From positions 35,317-99,316 of the forward strand of contig NMRA01000846.1 of NCBI GenBank assembly GCA_002633005.1: DNA of 64,000 nucleotides, written 5' to 3'. This document shows, in pieces, positions 45,759-58,699 of the stretch. The position numbers and the translations under genes are program-made. The DNA comes from Phoronis australis (lineage: Eukaryota > Phoronida > Phoronidae). A model generated the notes under the pieces. That model did no database searches and was not told the DNA's origin. It saw only the letters and a list, made by a program, of their open reading frames with translations. Each line of letters opens with the position of its first letter. Within the stretch, counting starts at the first letter, position 1.

Positions 45759-46448
45759 GTCACACGACGGCTCGATCGACGGAAGCAGTTTGGATACCAC
45801 ACGTGGTGACATCAACAAGTGATCTCAGTGCTGCAGCAACATGCTGCACAATCCCGGGACGCTAACCGAGCTTCTAATGCACACAGCTTCTCTCAGTTAT
45901 GCCTGCTCTCAATAGCTAATATTTTAACACAGCTGCGATGGTTGATGGCCATGTTCAGCCCCTTACCTATACTAATTCGTAAGAGGTGCTTGGGCTTCGT
46001 TCAACGTCTTACTGAGGCCGGTCAACTGACAACTTCCGTTTAGCTCTATGACAATCAGTCACCCGTACGCTTCTAAATAAGGACAACCACGGCAAGGTAC
46101 CATTGGTCAGCTTTACTTCCGTTTTCAATATAGCCTTTTGATCTTTCTAATGTGACGGGACGTTAGATACTGGAGTTCGTTTCTGGTCACTCGCTATTCT
46201 TCAGTTATTGTTATGCTTGTCTTTGTTTCGTCTTAGGCCGCTCTATAGCCTTTTAGTGTTACGTGGGCCATGCGGGCAAGACTGTATGTGTCTGGACTTC
46301 GCTGGCGAAAGACTTCGGACACAGGTGTGTTTTCCTTCAATGAGCTACAGGAATGAGCGTATGTCACATGCAACTGAACTATACAATGTGTGCGTTGAGG
46401 TGAAATGCACATCTTAGGTGCACTCCGCTAGAGATTCACTTTGTTACA
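45759..46448 (+). mobile_element. Putative solo/partial LTR
   Basis: Begins TGTCACACGACGG and ends TTTGTTACA, that is, TG...CA termini as in LTRs. A primer-binding-site-like TGGCGCCCAACGTGGG follows immediately. No gag or pol frame follows and no second LTR was seen in the window. The left boundary is a guess from the TGT start. Confidence 0.4.
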
Positions 46449-46466
46449 TGGCGCCCAACGTGGGTC
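46449..46466 (+). other. Primer-binding-site-like sequence
   Basis: TGGCGCCCAACGTGGGTC directly after ...TTACA. This wording is common just inside the 5' LTR of invertebrate LTR retrotransposons. A similar CGTGGGCCATGCGGGC occurs within the LTR at 46263. Confidence 0.45.
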
Positions 46467-48266
46467 ATGCGGGCGCATTGTCCTAAATTAATGGTCCCAT
46501 TCACTCCATAGAAACATGGAACGCCCACTACCGCACGTGACCCATATATTCTGCGATTGCTACGTTTTACGGGTCTGGCCGTGAGAATTTGCATTGTGAA
46601 TTTCCGGTTGACGGTCTGCTCGACAGATCATCGAGTATTGTAATTATCGAATCAAGCTTGGTGTCATTGCTTTATTCTTATTTTGACATCTTTTGTTCAA
46701 AATGGAATCATTGAAGGATACGGTTTCAGATAACCAACGATTTTTCGGTAAAATTGGTCAACAAACCCGCCATTTGCACTGGTTATTCTTTACACGCACC
46801 GTCCGTGGTCATGGCAGGATGTCGTGAATAGACTGACCTCTGATATCTTTTCAGCTCCAGTTTTGAGCCACTTTCGACGACCCATCAAACTACATGTTAG
46901 AAGTCTTTTAAAAAGACATTTTTGAGTGTTAAAATCATGTGTTACAGTATTTAACGGAAATAAGTGACATTTGGTTCCTAAATTTGTGTTCGTAATTTTC
47001 GAAAAACTAGTCGTGTACTTATTTTCGTAGCTAAGTTCGTGTGAATATTTGCATGATCGCTGTTTTCGTATTGCTTGTGTAATAATTTATTTGCCAACCG
47101 TATTTTACTGCTGCGAAGCTGTCATTATCTCCCGAGAGATGTCGCAAAGTTTCAGGAAATGGTGCGTGCGCGTGTCACTAGCGTTCTGTTTTCAAAACCA
47201 CAACTTGCTGACTTTAATTTTTAAAAAAGGCGGAGAATTGTGAAAATGACGTTTAGTAGATTGTTTTTCACTTAAACGGATGCAGCGGGCAAGGTGAGTG
47301 TCGGTTGAATCGCAGATTTGGCATGCACCCCGTCGGTTTACAGCTCTACATGTTGATACAAGTTTCACGAGCTAGGTGACAAGCAGAACTACCCGGGCTA
47401 TGTGAAATTTCGGGGTCTAACGGAATTGAACTCACCGTGATACCTTTTGACGATAGTCTTCATACAACTACTTAGATGGCTAGGCCCCGGCATGCACCAC
47501 TGTCACAGGGAAGAAAAATAAAAAGGTTGTGAGTATGCACAGATTGACTGAAATACGTACTCGCACGGCCAATTTCCTACATCTCGTTGTGCTGTGCAGC
47601 CTCTGCGACGTCACGAAAAACGTCTCTTGCAGAGGGGCTTTACGAAACTATTTTTTTATTTTTCAAAGTAGAAAAAATGCTGTGCACTATTTAAGAAGAT
47701 GTAAATGTCAGAAACCAACCTTTATACTTTCAAAATTCATATTAAAATGCTGAAACATAGAGTTCAGATTCCTGAGCAGTAACGTTATCTCATAGCATTT
47801 ACCTAAACCGGTGTTATCATATATTAGTGTCCCACGACGTGACATTGCTCCATTTTACCGTTCAACTAAAAGGAAAAAAACGGTGTATGGGGTTTTGCTG
47901 CACCCGCAATTTCCCATTTGGCTACAAAAAAAACCGTCGGGCGCTTTTGGATGTTCCGGCACCCGTAATCTCCCGTTTGAAAAAAACGCTGTCAGAACGT
48001 TTCTGTGTGTTGCGGTGAACACGCCACCTTTACGGTTTTGGCATAGACTCAGGTGTCCAGCTTTTTATCCGGATGTCTCACTTTTCAATCTAGTTGTCCC
48101 GTTTTTTCATTGTCAAATGTTGACAACTATGCAACAGATGTTCCAAATAACATTGGTCTTTTTGCTATTAATATTATTTTACGTTGTTCACTTGCATTCT
48201 GTGATTCGCGTGTGATTCAGTTTTGCATCTGAGTTAGTGTACAGTAGCTATTCTTTTTCTTAAAGG

Positions 48267-48342
48267 AGGCAGGCAGACTTGAAAACTTCCTTCACGAAGA
48301 ACCAGTTGATCGATAACAGGACTCTCGTGTTTTTAGCTCAGG
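48267..48342 (+). CDS. Isolated exon-like segment, unidentified
   Basis: Bounded by TTTTTCTTAAAG and a GTGAGTG donor. In one frame it reads RQADLKTSFTKNQLIDNRTL and VFLAQ. The splice signals are good, but no partner exon was found and no family is recognised. It may be a lone exon of a gene extending beyond the window, or chance. Confidence 0.2.
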
Positions 48343-48443
48343 TGAGTGCAATAGGCTCAACCATGAGGCCTGTGCGCGTCTGATGAAACGCAAATAACAT
48401 CAGACCACCTGCACTCTTTTTTAGTGTACAAATCTACCACCGT

Positions 48444-49037
48444 GCACAGGCGTCCTTGTTTGCTTCTGATCGTCCCCAATACACCAAATATAATACTAAA
48501 TGGTCTGACATTCGGGACTAGGAATTACACGGGTGCCGTCCATATCAAACACACATCTCAATATATTTACGCAAAACAGGGACTCCACAAACCATGAACC
48601 AGGTTACGTGAGTGGGTTTAAGGTCAAGTACGGAATTACCCGATGAGTTACGGATGGATAACAATTGCCGGTTCAACACGGAAGATTACGAAATAGTCTG
48701 GCGAAGTGTGGAATTAATGATGTCGTGACCTTCCGTGACAAATCGGCATTTCCCGTGCTAACTCAAGTGACCCATCTAACAGATGTTGCGATGCGTCGGC
48801 CTTTTGGAAAGATTTTTGTGATTTGATCGCCATTTTATTGCGAATTCGCTTGAGCAGGACGCTGTAAATGCCATCAGGAGAAAAAGCACTTGTTCATAAT
48901 TTATTGAATTCCTGCTTTGTGTAAATTTGTTTAGGTTTGTGTTTGATATGGACGGCTAAAGTGAAGCACCCGTGGAATTCCTAGTCTTGAGTGTCAGGCC
49001 TTCTAGAATTATGATCAGAAGCTAAGGACGCCTGTGC
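48444..49037. mobile_element. 594-bp TIR element with 6-bp target-site duplication
   Basis: Starts GCACAGGCGTCCTTG and ends AAGGACGCCTGTGC. The inverted arms extend ~140 bases: ACTAGGAATTACACGGGTGC and CCGTCCATATCAAACACA recur inverted near 48930-49000. CACCGT flanks both sides (48438-48443 and 49038-49043). No transposase frame, so non-autonomous. Confidence 0.8.
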
Positions 49038-49049
49038 CACCGTGCACAT

Positions 49050-51365
49050 CGTTTGCTTCCATTAACTTATTTTACTATTAAATTTAATTTGGAATTCACC
49101 ACATTGAAAAGCATGAAGTCATTTCGTAAGCACTACTACAGAAATCTGACGCCACTGAAAGAAGTACATAAGGAGAAGACGAGAGAATGGCGCGATCAAT
49201 GAAGATCTCAACGTCAAAGGCTATAATGTCTACGATGTGATATAAGAGCTATGCCGACAAGGATGACGAGGAGTTACGACGGCTGTGACCGTCAGGAGAG
49301 CTTTTGTGGGAAGTACGAAAAGCATGTGAAAGTCTTTCCCGAGACCCCTTTCCCAAGTCAAGTTACAATTTGTAAGGCTAAAGCTAAGGAGCCTAACCTC
49401 AGACTGGCTTTGTGATATTGTCTGGCTAATAAATGTATAAGAAATTAGTCGGGTGTGTAAGTTGTAAACCGCCAGGTATTGACGCCAATGTCATTCTGGT
49501 GCAGGGAAAAGTGAAATCGTGATAAACTGACAGTTAATCAGTGAGGCAGGTGGAAAATGTGAAGCCTTTCAATATCACAGTTAAAGATTCATTTATCAAT
49601 TGGCTTTCTCAAGCCATACTGTCTCCACACATAATATGCGGTCACGTAAAAGAAGTGCACGAAAACCTTATAATTGTCTCGCGTACCGATACGCGCACAT
49701 CAGTTACACAACTTCTGCATGACAGTAGCTGCCTTCAACTCTTGTAAACAAAACGGCATTATTTCTTTAGTAATGGGTACGGAAACGCTTTTTTCGAGTT
49801 TTAAATTTTAACTGCAGATGAGAAAACAAAGTCGATAAAGGACGTCAGCAACTACATAGACGCAGATAAAGCGAGCTGACGCTGCACTCTGTTGAAGGAC
49901 TAGCGAAAGTGATTTACTAAATACCCATTCACCGAGTTTTGGTTCAGAAGCACACAATTTCCACTTAAAATTACAAGGATTCTGGATGATAGCTTTTGCG
50001 ACACTTCTTCTGTGCGTCACAAATTTTCTGATGGATTTTCATTGTCTACTTGTTTCTATGTATAGCAAACAACCGAAACCCAAATGTCGAATGCTTAAAG
50101 GGACATGGAACGAGAAACTTCTTCAAAAGTACCTTTTAAACAATTCCTGTCGAAAGTGCCATCTTGCAACGTCTACTTCAGAGTTATTCACTTCCCATGC
50201 GAGGAAATTTCCAGAAAATATCACAAAATTTACGATTTTTAAATACCCGCTAAGGAAAAAATCTTTATCCCATACGCGTTGAATCAGTCCAGTGCAATAC
50301 GGCCATGTGATATTGTTTTCGGTATTCCCCCTCCGCAACTTCAACAATGCCCTCTGACAAGGAAAGTTCAAAAAGTAGGTCAATGTTGACTCGACGTTGT
50401 TAGCCGGTTCCATCATCAAACTTTACCAAAATAGTTTTAAGTAACACAATTGCAACAGTTTAAATAACATTTAACATGCAATCACGTCCCAAACGTAACA
50501 TTTGGAATAAAATTATTATATGACACTTCTGTCTCAATTTTCGTCTGCAACTCAGGCATCGATTCCTCCAACTACAATTTCAAATATTGTTATTTAACTA
50601 TTTTCAGGAAATGTTAGAATTACGGTTGCTTTCATCTTTGTTATATCCTTTCAAGTAATAAATCGTAACCTACCGCACAAGTACATACATATAGGATGTG
50701 ATCCGCCACGTGAACAATCTGGGCGAAGTATTTGAAAAATCGGTCGAAAAAATGAAAGAAATTTAGGAATTCGCAGCCTACGGGATAAATACAAAACGTA
50801 CCTCGATTGGCGTAGATGAAGTAATATCCCATTCAATATTAATTGCCTCTAATCGGATTGGCTTCTACTTGGTCGCCATTACTTTCTTAGATAAAAGGTC
50901 AAAAGTCACATTTTACATGCAAGTGAGATGTGCTACGCCTATGCCATTGCCACACCATTTAAGTAGACGTACTTTACCTTGTGGGAGAAAAATTGTCGAA
51001 GTGACGAGCAGTTGACAGGGCTTTTTGAAACTTGAAATTGAAAGAAAAATGCCTTACATATCAACAGAAATTCAAAGTCTTCACAAACAAACCGTAAAAA
51101 TACCTGTTTTTGCTTTCCAGGCCTCTTAAATCGTATGTTCTATTTGAATAGCAAGTACTACTACGTGAGTAACATTTGAAGCGTACGGATGACACTATTA
51201 CCCAATTATCGTTTTATTTCTTCAAAATGACGGCCAATATGTTTAAAACATCTGCTTTGCTTTAAAAATTTCTTTACATTCGTGCTGTGTAATTGATTTA
51301 TCGTCGATCTCATGACCAGTACAGATATGAGTCGGGAAAAAACTCTGATTGTGTGGGCTTGTTCC
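49050..51365. other. No gene recognised
   Basis: Includes overlapping 98-codon frames on opposite strands at 49986-50419 without recognisable motifs. The phrase AAAGGGACATGGAACG at 50097 suggests a dispersed repeat, but I could not delimit it. Confidence 0.4.
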
Positions 51366-52111
51366 NNNNNNNNNNNNNNNNNNNNNNNNNNNNNNNNNNN
51401 NNNNNNNNNNNNNNNNNNNNNNNNNNNNNNNNNNNNNNNNNNNNNNNNNNNNNNNNNNNNNNNNNNNNNNNNNNNNNNNNNNNNNNNNNNNNNNNNNNNN
51501 NNNNNNNNNNNNNNNNNNNNNNNNNNNNNNNNNNNNNNNNNNNNNNNNNNNNNNNNNNNNNNNNNNNNNNNNNNNNNNNNNNNNNNNNNNNNNNNNNNNN
51601 NNNNNNNNNNNNNNNNNNNNNNNNNNNNNNNNNNNNNNNNNNNNNNNNNNNNNNNNNNNNNNNNNNNNNNNNNNNNNNNNNNNNNNNNNNNNNNNNNNNN
51701 NNNNNNNNNNNNNNNNNNNNNNNNNNNNNNNNNNNNNNNNNNNNNNNNNNNNNNNNNNNNNNNNNNNNNNNNNNNNNNNNNNNNNNNNNNNNNNNNNNNN
51801 NNNNNNNNNNNNNNNNNNNNNNNNNNNNNNNNNNNNNNNNNNNNNNNNNNNNNNNNNNNNNNNNNNNNNNNNNNNNNNNNNNNNNNNNNNNNNNNNNNNN
51901 NNNNNNNNNNNNNNNNNNNNNNNNNNNNNNNNNNNNNNNNNNNNNNNNNNNNNNNNNNNNNNNNNNNNNNNNNNNNNNNNNNNNNNNNNNNNNNNNNNNN
52001 NNNNNNNNNNNNNNNNNNNNNNNNNNNNNNNNNNNNNNNNNNNNNNNNNNNNNNNNNNNNNNNNNNNNNNNNNNNNNNNNNNNNNNNNNNNNNNNNNNNN
52101 NNNNNNNNNNN
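51366..52111. other. Assembly gap of 746 N
   Basis: The unknown sequence is followed directly by CCCCCCCTAAATCCGTAG. This resembles the reversed end of the TIR family seen at 21617-22783, so the gap may hide a copy of that element. Open frames reported across the Ns have no meaning. Confidence 0.98.
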
Positions 52112-53094
52112 CCCCCCCTAAATCCGTAGTCATGAAAACACAGCCTGGCTGACCCATTCTCCGGTCGTTACTATGATGCTTTAAACAACTGACCGACATG
52201 CAACAAAATATAATCTAACTTTTCGAAAACATTTATAAATTTTACACGGACATATTTTGCTTCGTCGCGGCAACGACCCAACGCTTCCGAATCTCAACGT
52301 CTGTAGAGATTGTGAAGAAGACAGTTGCGTGTCCGTATTTTTTCTAGCCGTTTGCGGAACAACACGGTCTGAAACACAGAACTATGCCGATAACCTAACA
52401 GAGCATCGTAGCGAGCCTCGTTTTGGAATGCGCCTCCTGTCGGCGTGAATAGGGTCTATGGCACCAGAGGCCAAGGAATGTCTGGTGTGGACGCAACTAC
52501 GAACGCCCGTGCTATTCTTTCGGGGCCTGTCTCACGAAGAGTCTGCTGGCTTTTGTCCAAAAGTAAGATAGCTGACTACGAACAGCCAAAAGTTGATTTT
52601 TTGTCTTTTTTAACTTTGGCTTTTAGCCTGCACCCGAGCATTTTGCCTTTTGTCTTCGAGTTAGACAGATTTGCTGACGTTTAGCCTTAACCTGATTTCG
52701 TAAAATAGACTAAGGCGTCCGTTGGCTGTTTTTTTCTCCAAGAGCCAAAAGTTAAAGACAATAAACTGTGGTCTTGACCGTTAACTTTCCACCTGACAGG
52801 ACACGGGCACCCTTGCTAAACAGCGAAAATTGGCTGTTTGTGGCGTGTATGAGGATTGAAAATTCTTACTTATGGGAAAATGGCTCAATTTTCTAATTTT
52901 TTAAACGAAAAATCGGTTTGGTCTTTTCACACAGGTGACTTTATATGTACAAGTGGGTTTTACTCCATGACTATCCTCCAATAATGATAGAACAATAGAG
53001 GCAGAAGTATACAAGAAAATCCTAGTTTTGTTCGTTTTAAATTCGCCTGAAATCACCAAGAATAGCGTAATAAACAGAATTTGTATACATACGT

Positions 53095-53255
53095 TATGAA
53101 ACGGACTTTAACGAAAGCAATTTCAGTCGAAACTTTTAAGTCTAAGTAATGCCAATTCAATACAATTTCCAATAGTTTCAAACTTAACTACATTAAATAC
53201 GAATTTTTTAGTTTAATTTTTATTTTTAGTGGTGCACCCCCACCTAAAGTGACAG
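53095..53255 (+). repeat. Dispersed repeat family R2, copy 1
   Basis: Starts ATGAAACGGACTTTAACG and ends near TTTTTAGTGGTGCACCCCC. A matching block lies at 63788-63940 (ATGAAACGGATCTTTACG ... TGTGTGGTGCACC). AT-rich, non-coding. Confidence 0.55.
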
Positions 53256-53939
53256 TTGACTCATGAATTATGGGAACTCACTGAGCTGCCGCCATGAGAT
53301 TTCCGAATTTAACAAAAAATAAAACTCTAAATGAAATAAGGCAAGCATAAAGAGGGCAAAAAGTTACGAAATGTTTATATTATAGTGTTATCTTTCGACC
53401 GACCAAACTTACGCTGTGTACTAAACTGGTGAACGTAAAGGATACACTATTTTAAAACCACAGGAGGACTTAAGCCTCCTTCCTGAACGGACAAGCGTCG
53501 CCAGCACGTTATTTTAAGGGACACACGAACATTTTCCTTTGAAAATTGTGGTTGCCACCCTTCGTGACACTCAGTATAATCAATTCTGGTTGTTTGAGAT
53601 GACCTCTACAGCGGGTACGAAAGTAGGCCTAACTTTTAAAAGAAACTTCACCAGCTTTTATCAAATTACAAACAGAATTCTGCTGGTATACATTTTATCC
53701 AGGCACTTCTAAAAAACACAATGCGTTGCCAAAACAAGTTTCAAGTTAAGTACAACTGAAAACACATTTTACCATAAACAACGCTTTTTGTACGAATAAA
53801 TGGAAGCGGTGCCAAGACTTAATTAACGCATGATTTGTATAACTACTCTAGTGTTTACTAAAATTTAATCAAGGACAAAGCTCGTTCTACAACTTGTAAT
53901 GATTGACAAGTGAGGACCAGGAAGAACTTCAATAGTTTT

Positions 53940-54145
53940 GTGCGTCCAAGGAACGCGTGTGTACTGTCAACAGTGAGCCCGAGGTACGCTCATGTACTTC
54001 CGAACTGTGTCCCGAGGGACGCGCAGGTTATTGTCATCTGTGCGTCAGAGAGACACGCGGGTACTGTCGACTTTGTGCTCGAAGGACGCTCGTGCACTGT
54101 CAACTGTGCGTCCGCGGGACGCGCGTGTGCTGTCAATTTTGCGCC
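53940..54145 (+). repeat. ~33-bp minisatellite, six units
   Basis: Units run from about 53940, 53973, 54007, 54040, 54075 and 54106, each 31-35 bases. The consensus begins GTGCGTCCGAGGGACGCGCG and goes on TGTACTGTCAACT. It is much richer in GC than its surroundings. Two frames stay open through it, one giving Cys-rich repeats such as CVRGTRVCCQF. There is no evidence of translation. Confidence 0.85.
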
Positions 54146-55362
54146 TGCCACTGTAAAAGTTTAAGCATAAACATTAGAAACGCGTTACTTCTAATTGAAA
54201 AAACGCATAGGCCGAGGGCACAACGGGGCGTGTTCGCACAACCCCTATATTTTGATTACTACGCAAGCCCGCATGTCAGCTTCAATTTTGTAGGTTTGTG
54301 CGGTTGCCAAACCAGTATACTGAAATTTAAATAGTAGATTTTTAAAATATTAATTTTAGGTGAGAAGGTGTCCTTAATTTTATTTTTGAGCCTTATTGTT
54401 TCCACTTGGATGTGTTTTTCTTTCGTTATGTATTACTTTCAAGCTCAGTAATTTACATGTAAAATGTGACAACAATGTACTTCAACGTGACGGTTGGTGT
54501 GTTTAGTTTCATCAACCTTCCACGATGTAGTCACGTGTGTTGATCAGCAAGTGGTGTTGGTGCGAGTCNGGGGCGCCCCCAAAGGGAACTCTAGTTTCCA
54601 AGTTTACAAAATTCTTAAACGGCTTCATATTTAAGTAAACGCTCTGATTCAATCATAATCAAAGGCCGCCATTAGTAATATCAATTTTATTAGTTAAGTT
54701 CACTTTATGACGACAACTAGTTTGGGGTGTTGTGTTTTCAGATACAATTGTTTTAGCTTTTTAGATTTTACAAAACTCTTACGTAATACTGCAGGAAAAG
54801 AATAATGTATTTTATACCCAATATCATCTTCAATCTAAAACTCTCATGCAATGTAAAGTTTTCTTAAAACATCATCTAAAAGTCGCAAACTTACCGAGTA
54901 GACAAGCCAATACACAAAATTAATGAAAATTCCATGAATAGTATTAGAGAGCGTCGTGGTCGCTTTTATAAGATTCTTTTATGTCTTCGCTTTGTGGTTT
55001 AATGAAAAACGCGATGATATGACAGTAGGCATCACTTAGATAATTTATAAATCACACCAAAGCAGGTGGTTTGCACAACTTGGATACGCACAGCAAGTGT
55101 TTTTATCGAGAAAGAGTACGGTGTGCTCGTTGTCACGTGATTGGCTAAGATTCGAGTCTGAGGTCGGAGATTATACTTTCAGTGTCCAGGCAGACATTCG
55201 CAGTCGTGGTTTTTGCGAAGAAGTGTATTTTCACAAAGTTCGTTTTGAGCTAACGTTGGCAATACCGATTAAGTTATGCATGTGTATTTTTAAACATGTT
55301 TATTTGGTTTGTTTGTCTGTAATATTCATATGACTGAAATAGTGTCTATTTCTGGTATGTAT

Positions 55363-55432
55363 TCATTTATGTATGTATGTATGTATGTGTGTATGTGTGT
55401 AATGTATACATTATGTGTGCGTGTATGTCACA
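55363..55432 (+). repeat. (ATGT)n microsatellite
   Basis: ATGTATGTATGTATGTATGT then TGTG-containing variants. It lies just after a 78-codon open stretch of no recognised identity. Confidence 0.88.
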
Positions 55433-56582
55433 ACTTTTATGGCTGGACGGCGGATAATGAGTCGGATACAGAACAGAAGATGTAATCATAAATACTCTGG
55501 GCGGGCTGTTAAATCCAATTTTGGGTCCTTCTAGCCTAATACAAAGACGAGATGTTTCACCTTCAGCTATAGTCGGTTAGTAACACTGCAAGCTCTACAA
55601 GAACGTCACTAGGTTGCGGTGGCGAAACGGACCCGTCCCCAAATTACTCGGGCGATTGATAATACTATTAATTAGTCACCTTATGACACAAATGTATTAC
55701 AAATAGATTGCATCTCTCGAATCTTAAGAGTTCGCTAAATGTGACCAGTTAATTTATATTTTATTTTATATTTGTCCAGTGTAGCGCAACAAACAAATAG
55801 AATTTACATGAAACAAAAGTTTTAAAAAATGAAATATACAATCAACTGTGTTTTATCAGGTCATCCTCCAAGACTGTTTTTCATAAGAATGCGTTCCAAA
55901 GTGCAGAGCGCACTAAACTATTTATATGAGAAAAACGCCCATGGCATGAGAACAGTGTTTGCAGACCTTTCTACGCCAAATCTTTACACCAATCAAGCAA
56001 CAAGTCAAACCTATTCATAAAGACCTGCCTGAGTTTAGTGAGCATGTAAATCTGTGTTTGAATGTACTGCGCCTGGGATTAGTTCCACCAGATTCGATTT
56101 ACTGCATTGGAAACAAAAGGGTATGGTAATGCGCTGTCTGCACGTAATCGCGGTGAGCGGGACGTAAGTGCAAAATGACGTCGCATGGATGTCGCAAGGT
56201 ATTGTTTAATTTGCGCGTCGCATCAGTAGTTATCGCCAATGCGACACTTCCATTGTTTTCTTTTTTGCGTCTTTGTTGGGCATAACAATACAGGTCGTAT
56301 GGATGACGTACCTTGGTCGCCCATCAGTCCGTTACTGATAAATGCTGGACATTATCGTTATTATAAGAAAGAAAAATAGAGTCAACAATGGATTCGCCTA
56401 TCTATCGATATCTATGCCACGAGCATGCGACCTAGTTTCCCGTTCTCTCAGGATATATGCAGAACGTCAAACATTCTTGTGCCGAAATTAGAACAATGTG
56501 CAATTACTCAGTAGCTTTATTAAGATTTCCCACTAAATAACTGTGTTCAAAAAGAAATTTCAGTCAACGCCTTTTAATAATA

Positions 56583-56675
56583 TCAAGAAGAAGAAGAAGG
56601 AGAAAAAAAGAAGAAGAAGACGAAGAAGAAAAAAGAAGGAGAAGAAGAATAAGAAGAAGAACAAAAAGAAGGCAC
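56583..56675 (+). repeat. (GAA)n purine tract
   Basis: Some 90 bases almost entirely A and G with GAA/AAG units. Long polypurine runs of this kind can form triplex DNA and are length-unstable. Confidence 0.9.
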
Positions 56676-57546
56676 ACAATATACTACAGCAAGGAAAAGT
56701 ACAATAATAGCCTGCTTATCTAAGTGTCGTTCAATATTCTCACGTAGATGGATATTTCCAAAAAAGCTGACGCTGAAAAAAAATCAGTGGTTGTCTCTAC
56801 TATACCAAACTTCATTTTCTAAAAAAATGCAAAGCAAAATGTCTACAGATCGCAAAATCAATTATTTGAAAGCATGGCAAAGTGCCCTGCATGGAGACAA
56901 AGCGTTAGGATCTCGGAATTCAAATAAAGCACCAACTTATCATCCCCAGAAATGTTGTAGAGATGAGTTATTGAAAAAAATCATGTATAGTATCTCCTAT
57001 GGACCTGTCTGTGGGCAGTTTGAACCATCTCTGGACTGCTTATACAGAAAATTAAATTTACAGGAAATGACAAAATAACTTAAAAGGATACCAAACCCGG
57101 TTATGGCATATTAATAGATACTAAAAACGACTTTCCCATTCAGTTCTCTGAAACAAAATAATGCTCTGTAAACTTCGACAACTTTCCAAAGTTTGGAAGA
57201 AATTTTGAAAACTTGACTTTTCAACGTCTGCAAAACGGGCAAGCGTGACCTACGATTTTAGCGAATTACACGATAACTGTGGGAAAGACCACCAACCAAG
57301 GACCGTAATATCCAATTTGTGAGACAGTATAAGTTTTCAGTTAATTCCTGCTTTTATCTTTCAAGATTGACGCCACTGATGAATCAGCAGGTGACAGGTC
57401 GATGATTAGTTGAAATCGTCGAAACAGGATTTAGTGTACTTTTAAACCATACTGTCAGTATCTATTCTACAACAACACATTTTCTACAAGACGTGAACCT
57501 AATAGGTCATCTAGAGAAATATCAACTAGTTAAAACTGTACATCTT

Positions 57547-57715
57547 CCTGTTTAGCTGGTTAAAAACGAAAATCGAATCAGGCCTTTTATTCTCATAAGT
57601 CGACCTTATGATAATCTTTACTGTGATAGGATTCTATTTCCGTTTCCAACATCGAAACCATCAGTGACTCAAAAAATGTTTCACAATTTATTGCAGTTGG
57701 CCTATCCTAAAATTG
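57547..57715 (+). repeat. Dispersed repeat family R1, plus-strand copy
   Basis: CCTGTTTAGCTGGTTAAAAA, CGAAAATCGAATCAGGCC, and later GATAGGATTCTATTTCCG. It matches the minus strand of 4201-4353 along its length. Confidence 0.62.
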
Positions 57716-58164
57716 CGAATTAGAAAACGGCGCATGTACGTATTTGCCTTTGGCTTGCGTTAGTAAAGGAAGCGTAATTCTGTCACGGTGTGACCGGTTT
57801 TATGAGAGGAGAAGGCCTAACTAGACTTTTTTGTTTTTGTTGCATACCAATTCAAACAATTTAATGAAATTCAAAGGTTCAGTTTAACTAGGTAGACGAA
57901 TGATCCTGGGATAGACAACATTTGAAGTTCAAAAACAAAGCCAAAAACTTTAACATTGTGAATGAAATCCTCTATTGTGACTACATTGAAGTTACAGGAA
58001 GTGGGTCATGACCATACGATATCGTGGCTCACGTTTTTTTTTCACGATTAATACAAAAATGATGTACGCTTTTGGTCGTAGTAAGAGACAGCATTATCTG
58101 GTATGTTGGCGACTTGCCCGGCTGGTGGCAGTAACCACTGGTTATCTCGCACAATAGCTGACTT

Positions 58165-58685
58165 TCGAAATAGCCGCACCATATTGAAATTCACTATCTC
58201 GGCAGACGGCAGTAAGATCGACAGGCGTTCAGTCCCAAGTAATGCGGACGGAAGGTTTCAATCTACTGGTATAAACAGCGTTTTAACACCTTTCCTGCTA
58301 TCATAATGCAGAAAAATTTTCACTGATATGTGGTAGGATGTACTAATGGTTTACGAAAAAAGACAAACCTCTCGAAACATCCACGAAAGAAGGGCATCGT
58401 GTCCCTTTACATTTCCCATTGCGAAGAATCTGCGGCAGCATCATTGTCAGAGAATGAGGGGAAATTTTGATCCCAACCGGCGTCATAAAGCAAAAAATAA
58501 ATTAGTGAACTTAACTTAATCAAACAACGGTAGGGGTTGACAGTGAGATTTATTCCTCTGTTTTTAAAATGAACCACTGCGTTGTGGTGAATTTCTGCCC
58601 ACCGAATCTGAGTCGGGATCAATCGGAAGTCGCTTTCGCGCTCTCATTACAATAGAGAGCGCCGATATGAAAAGTCCGCTATTCC
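58165..58685 (+). pseudogene. THAP-related dispersed repeat, copy 2 (frame broken)
   Basis: Parallels 26870-27365: CACCATATTGAAATTC, TAAACAGCGTTTTAA, an ATG after TCATA, then GGATGTACTAATGG and GAAACATCCACGAAAG. The frame stops at TGA soon after the ATG. The shared right part includes GAACCACTGCGT and GAGAGCGCC. Confidence 0.55.
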
Positions 58686-58699
58686 CTTGAATTATCCGC

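Noticed and set aside
47811-48215. Longest uninterrupted ATG frame without Ns (134 codons, plus strand)
   Set aside because: No recognisable motif, a low-complexity hydrophobic end, a second overlapping open frame, and no splice or promoter support. Length alone is expected by chance in 64 kb.
51243-52199. Open frames of 267-318 codons across the N block
   Set aside because: They exist only because N codons are not stops.
56791-57078. 95-codon plus-strand frame with basic N-terminus
   Set aside because: No motif, no splice partners. It sits in AT-rich DNA after a GAA tract and is left as unproven.
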